Assembly: GCA_031310005.1 (NCBI GenBank)
Contig: CM062387.1
Coordinates: forward strand, 1,426,001 to 1,490,000
Length of the DNA: 64,000 nucleotides
Origin: Dactylellina haptotyla
Lineage: Eukaryota; Ascomycota; Orbiliomycetes; Orbiliales; Orbiliaceae
Direction of reading: 5' to 3'
A program made the position numbers and the translations under genes. Of this stretch, positions 37,018 through 47,349 are shown one piece after another. The notes under the pieces were generated by a model. It did no database searches, had not been told where the DNA came from, and worked only from the letters and a program-made list of their open reading frames with translations. Position 1 is the stretch's first letter, and each line of letters opens with the position of its first letter.

Positions 37018-40000
37018 TTCTGCCTGGTATTAGAGGTATCCGCTAATATAATAACAGTTTTCGGTATATAGGTTTCTGCTGTGGTTTGGGTTTGCTCGTA
37101 TTTCAGAAATGCCAGGGTACGGATGTTCTTCCGGGAGGCAGAGGATGATGGTATCTGACAAGAGAGAAAAGGCTCGTCAAGAAATTCTTATCGGGAGTGG
37201 GTGAGGTCCAATATATATTGTTTTGGATGGAGTTTATTCCAAGGGCGGTTAGATATATTCGTAATGCGTACACCACCTTTTCAGCCGCTCGAATCGCTAC
37301 CGTCTGTTGGTGCCTGTTTGTTTGTTCCGGGAGCTGGCCTGGGTATGCGCGGGGATATATAACCTAAGGTCAACAGCGAAAGCCTGGTGAGGAGAAGGAA
37401 GAGTGCGAGCGTATGTGTATATATACTTTTTACTCTTCGAGAGTCGGTGATGAGACGATAGACCGAAGAAGGAGGTAGTTTTCGAGGAGGAGGGGAGAGC
37501 GGAAGGCTTATAAGCTATTTGATGTTAAATCTTTTTTTTAGGGTCGTCCCCAAAACTTCTACACTTTCCAAAAAGCAAAAGGGTCCGTTGGACCCCATCC
37601 TCAGTAAAATGGAAACTCTTCTCGAGCTAGGGCAGGTTGGGCTACCCGAAATCAAAAGAAAGATTCGAGGTGTCCCAGCTATTCTGCATGCGTGGAACCG
37701 CTTTGTTTAGCGTCGAAACCGCCATCGTGGCAGGGCTGAAAGATCCAATATATTTGAACACCCCCCCCCGGGGTGGCTTTTTTGTCACGGCGGCTTTGCC
37801 AACACACGCCCCAAGCTATTGGCGTTTGGGGGATATTGGCTGCGCAAGAACATTGGCCATCTTGGGGTCGCTTTTTCATTTCTGCTTCATCACACACGCG
37901 GCAATAGTTTCCCTGCACGGTGCGAACGCATGTGCTAGATCTCGAGAAAGAATCACCGAGAGAAATTTGTTCATCATGTTGTTATGGCTTGGGGGGTGCC
38001 TTGGTCACTTGGCCACCGAGTGAGTGTTGACTGACCGATTTCAAGGATCACGGATCGCATATCTATCCCAGGTAATTGGAGCGTCGAGTAGATTATTTGT
38101 GTTACCCGCAGCACAATCCATTTCCCCGACCGCTTGTGTAGCAGGTGAGTCGAACACTTGCGACTGACTATATTGTTTCCTTTCAGGAACGAAACGAGAG
38201 GCTGCTCCAGGCATCCCATCCGATTCCTTCTTTTTCTTTCCACTTTCTGTGTCATGGTTCTGTGTTCCTGTGTGCCTCACTGGATCTATCGCTTCACGGC
38301 GAGAGGGAAAAGAAAAATGGGAAAAAGGAATTCATGACGTCTGTTGTTTCCGACGGGCAGGAAACCGTCCTCCGGATCCCAGACTGAGGCTCATAGCACA
38401 CGAGAGGGAGAGGAGAACAAAGCCTATTTTCAGGCGTCAACCATGTTCACCGTCATTGTTTGTTTGGAACTGCTGGGGTGAGCAATAATGTGTAAAATGG
38501 GAGCCCCCAAAATAAAAACTTCCCGGGAGAGGGTTGCTGCCAAGCGTGTTTGAGTTGGAGAATGCTTCCAAATCACAAATGATTAAAAAAGGAAACTTGT
38601 TCGGGGCCGGGTTGGCAGCGGGAGGCCATGTCTTGGAGTCTTGGTCCTGGTTGGTCCGCAGCGCGCAAAGAGTAATTTGACGAGAATGCAAATGGACATG
38701 GACCCGATTGATTGATTGATTGACGTTGGCTCGCCGTCAAATCGTTTTGGCGGGTGATCGCCCGGGGCAGAGTCGGCTGGCAGGGCGTTGCTGACTGATT
38801 GATAGCGACAGGAACGTCGATGAGCAGCGAAGAATGGATGAGGCCTAGTATAGGTCCTCTCGGGGGGTACATTGGCGTGCGGCTGTGTCTTCCCGCTCGG
38901 TTGGAAGAATAAGCCCGATTGCTGGTTCATCTTAATGCTCCTTCGAATCATGTTGTGACATGATAGTGGCATGTTTGGTTCGGTTCTCACGGGTTGTTTA
39001 TTCGGAAACAGCTGCGGCTGAGTCGAGCCTCCCGTCTTTCTTTTTTGCGAGCATTTGCGATGAAAACCACCAACCTCGACCGAAAAGAAGGGCCTCGCGA
39101 ACAGATCGGCCTATCAAGCCTCGTGACGGTGATGTCCGTTTCTAGCAGAGGGGGTGCGGCAGGTGTGTCGATGTTTTTAGACTCCGTCCTGCAAGCCATC
39201 TCGCCAACATGTGCTTCTGGGTCGATGGGTTATGCATCTCGAGATGGGAAAAGAAGCTATCACTCTAAATTTACCAAGGAGGTTCGCCCAACTGGTCGAG
39301 CTTGGGTTTAGCCAGTTCGTGCTCCCCGGTCGCCCTTTCTGTAAGGCAGGCATCCGTTTAATGAGCCATTCTCGGTTCAAGTTTCTCTAGTTCGGTGAAG
39401 GCACCCTTTTTGAATCTCAGCCTTAGATTCAGAGATGCACAAGGTTCCGAAATGAGTATCGAAATCATTTGGTGGTTGCACCCAAGGGACATTAGCGCAG
39501 CGTCGGAGCTACTTTTCCAGACGTTCTGGAGATTTATTCAGCCTTACGGTTAATAACTTCACCAGTCCCACGGATAAAGTAAACAGTGTCTCATTTACGT
39601 CGACGGAGAGAGCGCCAACATGATGACATTGGAGAGACCCTGTGTAGCTGAAAGGGTAGCTAGCATATTCGCGAGCCCTCGATAATCTCACGATACAGGA
39701 CTAGCTGCTGGTTCCGTATCTAAGCTCTGGCCCACAACCAGCTGGGGGGAACCCCCCAAGCGAGGTGAGATCCAAAAAGATACGAGATGACAAAGGTAAA
39801 AATTGAATCGCGAATTTGCGATGCAGCATTTGTCAAGGAATCGCAAGCGAGGGCGAGAAACACCAACAGGAAACATCTGCCGGCGAGTGCATTCTGGGAG
39901 GAAGAGGCAGGTTTGCGTATTGAGATGCAGCCGGACGAAAATAGATTGCCCAGGCCAAGCTAGTCGGATTCAATAGGGCTGTGAACAAACGGACGAACAA

Positions 40001-41026
40001 CAACGTGGTGGAAGTTGCCGTTGCCCAGCACAGCACGGACGAGATCAAAGGATGTTTCAACCGCATCCTGTCGGAATCGAACAGCATAGCGTCAGTGGCA
40101 CTCGCTCAATCCTTCGATCGAGAATATGAACGCTTAGCTCGAGCACCGGGCGTCGCGGCGGGGGCACACGGGGTGCGTCGACGGGCTTGTGTAACCCGGG
40201 TGAATCGAAGGAGGAGGGATGTTATAAATAACCATTTCTGGTGTCTCCTCGATTGTGAACGCCGTCTACTACGTGTGCTCAACCTGCCTAAAAACGATCT
40301 GGTATCTGCGTTTCTGCATGTCTTTGCATTTCCGCGGTCTCGCAGAGCCTTCTTCGAGTTATTCTTCGTCGTCTGCTTCGCGTCCCGGACAGTCGCTGCA
40401 GGATCAAATGACGCAGGAACTGGTTGACTAAACCGGACTCGGATAGATCTTAACACTATCATATTACTGTGAATGATATTACACGAGCCCCCACAGCCTT
40501 GCGAAGTTCACCGCCCGGCTTCTCAAAGGGGTTACATTTCTCGAGCTATGATTTGTATTTCCGTTTCAGACACTCGCTCCGCACACGATGATTATGACAG
40601 CTTTCCGCTAACCTCGCGAGATTCCCCTCTGCCATCATTGTGCAGACTGGCCCGCGACCCAAGTTCACCGAGTGTCTTGGGCCGGATAAAATATAAATCC
40701 CGAGTAAGTCAATCAGACGGAATGATAGCCCGACAGACATCGTGGCCCGGACCCGGCAGGCTGGCTTCGACGCTGTCTCGCCCTTCAGCTCCACCTCGTT
40801 TTAAGCCGCAGCTAAGCGGCCAATCGAGTGCTAGCAGCCCTGCACCTCCGCACACTACATACACTTACGGCATGTGAAAGCAGAGCCGGACCCGTGCCGA
40901 ATAGTATCGCCGGGCGGTGAAAACCTGCCTGGCTTGGAACCTCAAGAAAACACCTCCCCTCCGTAATCAATATACCGTAGATACCGCTACTATCTCTACA
41001 GACACTCGTACTGTAATACATCGACA
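37018..41026. other. Divergent intergenic region of about 4 kb
   Basis: It lies between the minus-strand coiled-coil gene and the plus-strand dehydrogenase. No recognised gene was found. Open frames up to 148 codons near 39981-40462 lie on both strands and have no family motif. An intron-like element is at 38145-38186. A (GATT)4 run lies at 38706-38722, and a CCCCCGGGG palindrome near 37765. Confidence 0.55.
38706..38722 (+). repeat. (GATT)4 microsatellite
   Basis: Four GATT units plus a G are read directly, in the intergenic region. Confidence 0.85.
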
Positions 41027-42074
41027 ATGGCTGCTCATCGACTGACGTCCTGTTGCGTGCGGTTGGCAACACACAACGCATCTCGACATGCCGTCCGCGG
41101 CTTCAGCACTTCGTCCCTGCGGCTCTCCGCTGTCGAAGGCGTCGAGAGCGTCTCCGTCATTGGCGCAGGTCAGATGGTATGTACTCGATTCTACCCATCT
41201 CGATAGCTTAATGGCTTCGATATATCAAACTGTATACTAATGAGAATGTGAATAGGGTCTGGGCATTGCCCTCGTCGCGGCTCGCAATGCCGGCCTTCCC
41301 GTAACCCTCATCGACTCCTCCCAGGCCTCTATCGACAAGTCTGCCGCCTTCATGGCCAAGCTCCTCGCGAAGGACGTCTCGAAATCCAAGATCACTGAAT
41401 CCGAAGCGGACTCGATCAAATCCCGCATCACAACCTCCACGGACATCGCCTCCGTCTCTACCACTGACTTTGTCATCGAAGCCGTCCCCGAAATCGTCGA
41501 CCTTAAACTCTCAATCTTCAAACAGCTGTCCGAAATCGCCAAACCCACCGCCGTCCTTGCCACTAACACCTCCAGCATCTCCATCACCAAGATCGCAGCA
41601 GCAGCCGGGTCCGCCGCTGACCGCGTCGTCTCCACCCACTTCATGAACCCAGTCCCCGTCCAGACCGGTGTCGAGATCATCTCCGGCCTTCAGACCTCCC
41701 AAACTACCCTCTCCACCGCCCTCGCCCTCTGCACGGCCATGGGCAAAATCCCCTCTCAGTCAGCGGATACCCCTGGCTTCCTTGCCAACAGGATCCTGAT
41801 GCCATACATCAACGAGGCCGTCATCTGTCTCGAATCCGGCGTCGGCACGAAAGAGGACATCGACGCCATCATGAAGAACGGCACCAACGTGCCAATGGGC
41901 CCTCTTACCCTCGCTGATTTTATCGGCCTGGATACCTGTCTGGCCATCATGGGTGTTCTGTACCGGGATACCGGGGACAGCAAGTACCGTTCTAGCGTGC
42001 TGTTGCAGCGAATGGTCGATGCCGGATGGTTGGGCAGGAAGTCCGGAAGAGGGTTCTACGAGTATAAGAAATAA
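41027..42074 (+). CDS. Mitochondrial 3-hydroxybutyryl-CoA (3-hydroxyacyl-CoA) dehydrogenase
   Basis: Oxidises L-3-hydroxyacyl-CoA to 3-ketoacyl-CoA with NAD, a step of short-chain fatty-acid and butyrate breakdown. Exons are 41027-41176 and 41256-42074. The intron is 79 nt (GTATGT donor, ACTAAT branch, TAG acceptor, phase 0). The product has 322 residues, the usual length. Residues 1-35 are rich in Arg and Ser with no acidic residue and include RGFSTSS, a typical mitochondrial presequence with a cleavage-site motif. The NAD-binding loop is GAGQMGLGIA, which is formed across the intron. The catalytic dyad is probably H178 (STHFMNPVP) and E190 (GVEII), 12 apart as in the family. The C-terminal helical domain shows TPGFLANRI and the end GRGFYEYKK. 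The alternative is a close acyl-chain-length relative, since substrate range cannot be read from sequence. Confidence 0.95.
41177..41255 (+). other. Intron of the 3-hydroxybutyryl-CoA dehydrogenase gene
   Basis: The intron has GTATGT at the donor, ACTAAT close to the end and TAG at the acceptor, and is 79 nt long. It divides the dinucleotide-binding motif between Met50 and Gly51. Confidence 0.92.
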
Positions 42075-44728
42075 ATAAACAAACATGCATAGGTAGATGT
42101 AGATAGAGTATTCTATGATTACTGGATCGGTTGAGAAGGAAATATGGAATTTATAGACTGTAAGATACTGGTATACATAAATGAACAAAGAATTTTACCA
42201 AAATCCAACAAAATGTACAACCTGGTATTATGAGCGACCTAACTTTGAATTTCGAAAAACCAGTATCTGGTATAATTTGATTACTGTCAGTAGGAATAAA
42301 TTATAAACAAACCATTCTGTGTATTACTGTCTCGATCAGTTAGTAATTGTCCTGTCCTTCCCGAAAGATATACCAACAGGACGGCCTAACCTGAGATCTG
42401 TAACCTCCTAGTGTCGCATTCAATCTCAAGTCCAATACTTCAATCTCTCTTTCACACGGGCTCTACAATGTATTAACACTCGCCCCTCTATACACACCGT
42501 CCTGGTATGACAGTCACCAAATCCGGAGTGCGCCGACCCAAAAATGGACAGTATTCACGATTTCAACTATTCGGTTATGAGAATGATATTAAAACTACAA
42601 TCTAGCTTGAAGTCGGCTTCAAGTCCCTGAACCCGAATATGGTTTCTCCTAAGAGGTATACAATAAATCCAGTTATGGGTCGGCTGATCCGATATTATTG
42701 AGCCTTAGGATCCTTAAGAACAGAAAGTACTCGAACAGATATTAAAACCGAAACTATTCAACCGTGACACTAAATCTAGACCTCGCTCGACTAGTTCGAG
42801 ATTTAACTATGCATGCATGGATGCTTTTTGGGGTTGTCGTTTAATCTAGTTCGAGCTCGTGAGGCCAATTTGAATGACCAATCAAACTCAGCAATATACT
42901 TTTCAGAAGAGGAAGAGAAAGTTCAGAAGACGAAAGACTTCCTCACAATAACTGGCTGTTGGACAAAACCAAACGGTCTAGAATCTAATGAGAAAATCAA
43001 ATCAACAGCATGGTATTCTAGTAATTTCGTAATAGATGAGAGAGGGTGCATAGATATGGATTCTTCGCGCAGAGGGATGGTGAGATATTCCTCTTCTCGA
43101 ACGTGGGCATCTAGGGATTTTGGTATCTATTTGAGAGGACACGCAGTATGATAAACGGGGTGTTATAAAACTCTTTGTTTATGAATCGGTCATCGCAAAG
43201 TGGAAACTGATGAGTACATCATACCTTTGGTCCCGCGAACTTCTCTCAAATCCGTGCATGTCAGGGTGGGACGTACTCGAAGAGTAGAGAGGACGGAAAG
43301 TAATTGGGGGGGCTGAGATCGTGATCTCATGATGGATGGCTAAGGGGTATTACCACCGTCATTGCTCAATTCGTGGAAAACATTGACTATGGGAGTTATA
43401 GGGAGTGAATTGTCTCAAGCGGGGGGGCTGCGGGACAGGACTACCGAATGCAAGGGAGTGAAATAGTACGAGCACCTGTGTATGTAGGGCAAACCCTTCT
43501 AAAATTCTGGCAATGAGGAGCTTATCCAAGCTACAACTCGAATCAACATGCGAAGATATCCATGGAAGTCGGCGGTCATGTCTTGATCGTCATGCCATAC
43601 ATCTACGGCAAGCATATATATATATATATATATATATATAATCATCAGGACGAGGTAACAACATCTCTATGGCAGCGCTTTGTAAACTTCTTTGTTGAGC
43701 AATTGGACGAGGTGTCAATGCCTCCAAGCTATTGATGCCGGTGGCTGTCGAAGCAGTATCACTTGCTCCTCTATACTTAGCCTCACCCCGGATCAATATA
43801 TCCCCTGTTCGTATCTTAGTTTCAATAGCTTTAAGGTAGAACAATTCTACATTCCAGCATGCATACTTAAAGTTTAAGTTATAGTATAAATCTGGCGCTA
43901 AACTTCTAGCTAGCTTCATCAGAGGGAAGTTCATACTTCTGAATGCCAACGTTCTACATCAAGTTCACATGTGAAGGATGAATTGCGAAATGTGTAAATA
44001 TATATCTTCTAACCGGTCCGAGTCCATCATTCCAAAACCGACTCGTCCGTTTTCTCATTTCAATCTCTCTAATGGTAAAAAACAATGGTATCTTTCAAAA
44101 AAGTGCCAAAAGCTAAAACCTAAAAGACTATCCCGTGAAAAAAAGGTAACAGGTGGACAACTGAAAAGAAAAGAAGAAAAAAGCAATGCAGCAAAGAGCA
44201 TGCGTGAACAGAGGGATGACTTGGAATAAACACAACGAAATGAAAGAAAAGGCAGTGTAACCAATGTTCGAAGTATTCGATACTCCCGCGGGCCTGACAA
44301 AAGTAAAATATAAACAGACGAAAGAAAATAGTGCGATCTTTTTCGTGAAAGGAATGTATGGATGCAGTGCAATTGTGCTTCTGGCGTGAAGCCGAAAAGA
44401 AAAACGATAAAAGAAAAAACTCCAGACGCTATAACATGCAGGAACCAGATAAAGGAGAGACTGATGGACCGACGGTGTTTTGCGAAAAAAGAATCTAACA
44501 AACGAGAAAACACGAGGAAAGCCGAAATGTATGTAAATAAAAAAAAAGAAACCCAAAGACCGTTTTTTTTTGGAATCCCAGACAAATGAAATGATTCGAT
44601 GATGTAGAAAAGAAAAAGCTGCAGGCGACGTTGAGAAATAAAAAGGTGGCGCAAAAGTACGGAGTGAATCAAAAACTGCAGAAGAAAAAAAGGAAACCGA
44701 GACCTTATCTTCCCCGCATCATCACCTC
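42075..44728. other. Convergent intergenic region of about 2.65 kb
   Basis: It holds the 3' flanks of the dehydrogenase and of the APH-fold gene. The right half is purine-rich on the plus strand, which gives a long hydrophobic open frame on the minus strand (44732-44055). That frame starts with TTG and is rejected as a gene. The left part is AT-rich and holds no recognised coding sequence. An (AT)n run is at 43614-43640. Confidence 0.6.
43614..43640 (+). repeat. (AT)13 microsatellite
   Basis: About thirteen perfect AT units are read directly. Confidence 0.9.
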
Positions 44729-46699
44729 TCAATGACTGCTAGGGCGCGATCCGGTAACCTTTGAAAAGAACCCCATGAATTTCTTTGCACCACCCTCCTC
44801 CTTCTTCTGGATGGTGACCACTCTCGGTCCCGTCGGTACCACCGCTTTGCCTTTACCCTTATTCAACATCCGCTTCGTGGAATCGCCTCCCAAACTCCAC
44901 CCTCGCACTCTCTTGCCCGTCTGCCGAACGCTGCTGCTACGGTTTCTACCACCGGTTATCCTGACGACTTTCCTCTGCTTCTCGTTCTTCCGGCGCATGT
45001 AACTCGCATCACGGCATCTCACGAACGCCCACGCCATGTGGAACGCCTTTTCGGGTCCGTTGCTGCGTCTTCTGCCGTCGTAGGCCTTAACTTCGGGTGG
45101 CAGGTGGCGGTGCACACGGACGTATTCACGGACGTAGACTTCCTCCTTGTGCGACTTTACCCAAGGCGCTTTATCCCAGACCTTTCGGGCCTTCGCCTTC
45201 GTATTTGTCGTTCCGGAAGATCTGCGGCGTTTGGTCTTCTTATCTTCTGGCAGATCCCAGGAGTACTCGCCGTGCTTCATTTCGGATTTCGGGGCAAGAT
45301 GTTGGTAATCTGGATCTTGATCACCGAGGGATTTGAAGGCGGATTTCTCGCTGAATTTGGTGTCTTCGAAGACGTATTCGTAGAGGCCGCCGCGACCACG
45401 CAGGTGAAGGTGCTTGTGAGAAGGTTCGAGGATGGAGTTTTCGAATTGCCAGACTTTGTGCGCTGAGCGGAGGAGGGCCTTGCGGGCTTCCTTGTCTTCG
45501 AGCGGGGAAGTTCTGCCGCTTGAGATGACGGATTCTGGGATGTCGGCGGTGAGGAAAGAGGAGAGGAAGAATTTGCGGGAGTAGAGCGGCCCCTTTCGCT
45601 TGGTTTCGTAGATCAGGTCTGGGTACTTGCACAGACTTGTAATAGGGCCGATGGTTCCGCCAATTCCGGTGATGCCGGTGATGTTGCAGTCATTGTCGAC
45701 GAGGATGTTCTGGGTGTTCAATCCCCAGTTCTGGAAGACGAAGGGGCCATTGTTGAACCCTGTTTCTATCGAGAACTTGGGGATCATCTTATTGATGAGG
45801 AAGAAACGGGCGAGTTCCTCGTCTAGTGGGGCGCACATGTCATTGGATTGGTGGGAGCCGCGGTGGTGCTGGGACTTGGTGTCCTTGTAGTTGAGGGTGC
45901 CGAATGCGGTGAAGTATTCGAAGGTGGAGATATACGGACCACGGTGGGTGGCAGCACGGCCGCGAGCGAGAGGGTAAGTATTGTGGAGGTTGTAGAGAGG
46001 TCCGACGGTGAACTCTTCGGGGTCAGTGGGCGACTGTTGGATGGAGCCAATCTTGTCGAAGACACACGACGAAAGTTCGAGGATGATCTGAGAGAGCTGG
46101 TCGTGGAATCGCTCGGCCTTGTCGCTGCTAGCGGGGTCCTCCTCATCGAGCTCTGGGACCGTCCGTCCGGAGAGCTTCTCGTACAGCATGAAGGAGACAC
46201 CGACGGTGTTGCTCGGATCGGTATCGTAAGCGCAGTGGTAGACTTGGGGGACGGGTATCGAGGTGTGCTTCCTCAGATAGCGCCATGCGGCAACTTGGGC
46301 GGCGAGGGAGTCGTTGACGTGAGACGATCGCCAGGGCTTCGGTATCCGTGCCAGCCACGAGACCTTATCTTCGAATGTGATTTCGACGGTATAATCGAGG
46401 GCCCCGCTGATCTTCTGTCCCAAGCCGGCTTTGACGTCTTTTCTTAAAGATTGGGCGAGTTGTATCAGGGCTTCGGAGTTGACCTTGAGGCCCATGTCAT
46501 CCTGGCGCTTGTCTCTACATTCCGGGCATTGGCCTCGTATGCTGGTCGAGCTGACGCTGGTCGCTCTGTTTCGCGCGAAGGAGGTCATCTTGCTACCGAT
46601 GGAGAGGGCGGCGCTGGAGGCCTTTGTTGTCCGCGAGGATTGGGAGTGGGAGGAGGAGGAAGCGGAGCCGGATGACGAGGAGGATTCCGACGTCTCCAT
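44729..46699 (-). CDS. APH-fold (aminoglycoside-phosphotransferase-like) protein, probable pseudokinase
   Basis: A single frame of 656 residues. The Ser-rich N-terminus (1-60) includes a CPEC motif. The middle, about 85-400, follows the fungal phosphotransferase-enzyme family: an N-lobe with WLARIPKPW and AAWRYLRKHTSIPVPQVY, then a hinge region FMLYEKLSGRTVPEL at about 172-186. The segment that normally reads HGDLHxxNIL is here QNWGLNTQNIL, at about residue 322. The later ITGxIDWE motif is ITGITGIGG. So both catalytic/metal aspartates appear to be replaced by Gly, while Asn before Ile-Leu is kept. The C-terminal 150 residues are basic and low in complexity (RRKNEKQRKVVR, KGKGKAVV), which might direct it to the nucleus or to nucleic acid (inference). 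A role as a non-catalytic binding protein is more likely than small-molecule phosphorylation. Upstream lies a promoter region with simple repeats. Confidence 0.78.
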   Translation of the reverse strand: METSESSSSSGSASSSSHSQSSRTTKASSAALSIGSKMTSFARNRATSVSSTSIRGQCPECRDKRQDDMGLKVNSEALIQLAQSLRKDVKAGLGQKISGALDYTVEITFEDKVSWLARIPKPWRSSHVNDSLAAQVAAWRYLRKHTSIPVPQVYHCAYDTDPSNTVGVSFMLYEKLSGRTVPELDEEDPASSDKAERFHDQLSQIILELSSCVFDKIGSIQQSPTDPEEFTVGPLYNLHNTYPLARGRAATHRGPYISTFEYFTAFGTLNYKDTKSQHHRGSHQSNDMCAPLDEELARFFLINKMIPKFSIETGFNNGPFVFQNWGLNTQNILVDNDCNITGITGIGGTIGPITSLCKYPDLIYETKRKGPLYSRKFFLSSFLTADIPESVISSGRTSPLEDKEARKALLRSAHKVWQFENSILEPSHKHLHLRGRGGLYEYVFEDTKFSEKSAFKSLGDQDPDYQHLAPKSEMKHGEYSWDLPEDKKTKRRRSSGTTNTKAKARKVWDKAPWVKSHKEEVYVREYVRVHRHLPPEVKAYDGRRRSNGPEKAFHMAWAFVRCRDASYMRRKNEKQRKVVRITGGRNRSSSVRQTGKRVRGWSLGGDSTKRMLNKGKGKAVVPTGPRVVTIQKKEEGGAKKFMGFFSKVTGSRPSSH

Positions 46700-46717
46700 G
46701 AGGCAGGCTTTTTATCG

Positions 46718-46735
46718 ATCTATCTATCTATCTAT
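46718..46735 (+). repeat. (ATCT)4 microsatellite
   Basis: Four ATCT units lie just upstream of the APH-fold gene start, in its presumed leader. Confidence 0.85.
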
Positions 46736-47135
46736 TCCAACGAGCGTGAGGTCGCGATGGCAGTTGATGGAAAGGATGAGGTCGGAGTGTGGATATGAGG
46801 TCTGGGGATATGATGTAATGGCGGGCGGAAATGTGTTGCTGTTGTTTTTGTTGTTGTTCTTGCCAGCGTATTTGCAGCGAAATGAGTCGGACGGGATGAG
46901 GACAGCGGACTGGAAGATGGAATAAAATAAAAAGAACACGAGCTGCGGAGCTTTTATCGATATTAGCAGTCTGTCTCTCCTTCGGTCCAATTTCGACAAT
47001 ACGATCAGGTGCGGTGGAGGAGAGGAGGAGATTAAGATGAGGCCAGGGAAGGCGGGCGACTTTAATTGTTTCGCCTGTGAAACGGGCGAGGGAGCAGACG
47101 TCGTTGGCGGTGTTGTGCCCGTTGTTGCGGCAGGG

Positions 47136-47165
47136 CAGCGGACAGGACAGCGGACAGGACAGGGC
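47136..47165 (+). repeat. Doubled 12-mer CAGCGGACAGGA
   Basis: Two perfect tandem copies are followed by a partial third (CAGGG), about 440 bases upstream of the APH-fold gene start. Confidence 0.85.
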
Positions 47166-47325
47166 ACCGGATGTGTTCGGCAGACAGCATGGAACAGAGC
47201 AGCACTTACTGGATGAAATGGATAAATCTGCTGGACGCAGACGGACAGAATGAAACTGAAGAAAAAAGTTGGGTTCTTAAACCAACCGCTGTAATAATAA
47301 TAGTCGTGGTGGCATTCGTCTGTTC

Positions 47326-47349
47326 GTGGTTGTGGTTGTGGTTGTGGTT
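47326..47349 (+). repeat. (GTGGTT)4 hexanucleotide repeat
   Basis: Four perfect GTGGTT units, a G/T-only strand, are read directly upstream of the APH-fold gene. Confidence 0.9.

Noticed and set aside
39981-40462. Overlapping frames of 148 and 118 codons on opposite strands
   Set aside because: Both are Arg-rich by composition, and neither shows a domain or splice context.
44055-44732. A 225-codon hydrophobic frame just after the APH-fold gene stop
   Set aside because: It begins with TTG, lies in a pyrimidine-rich 3' flank and has the Phe/Leu/Ser bias that such a tract produces.
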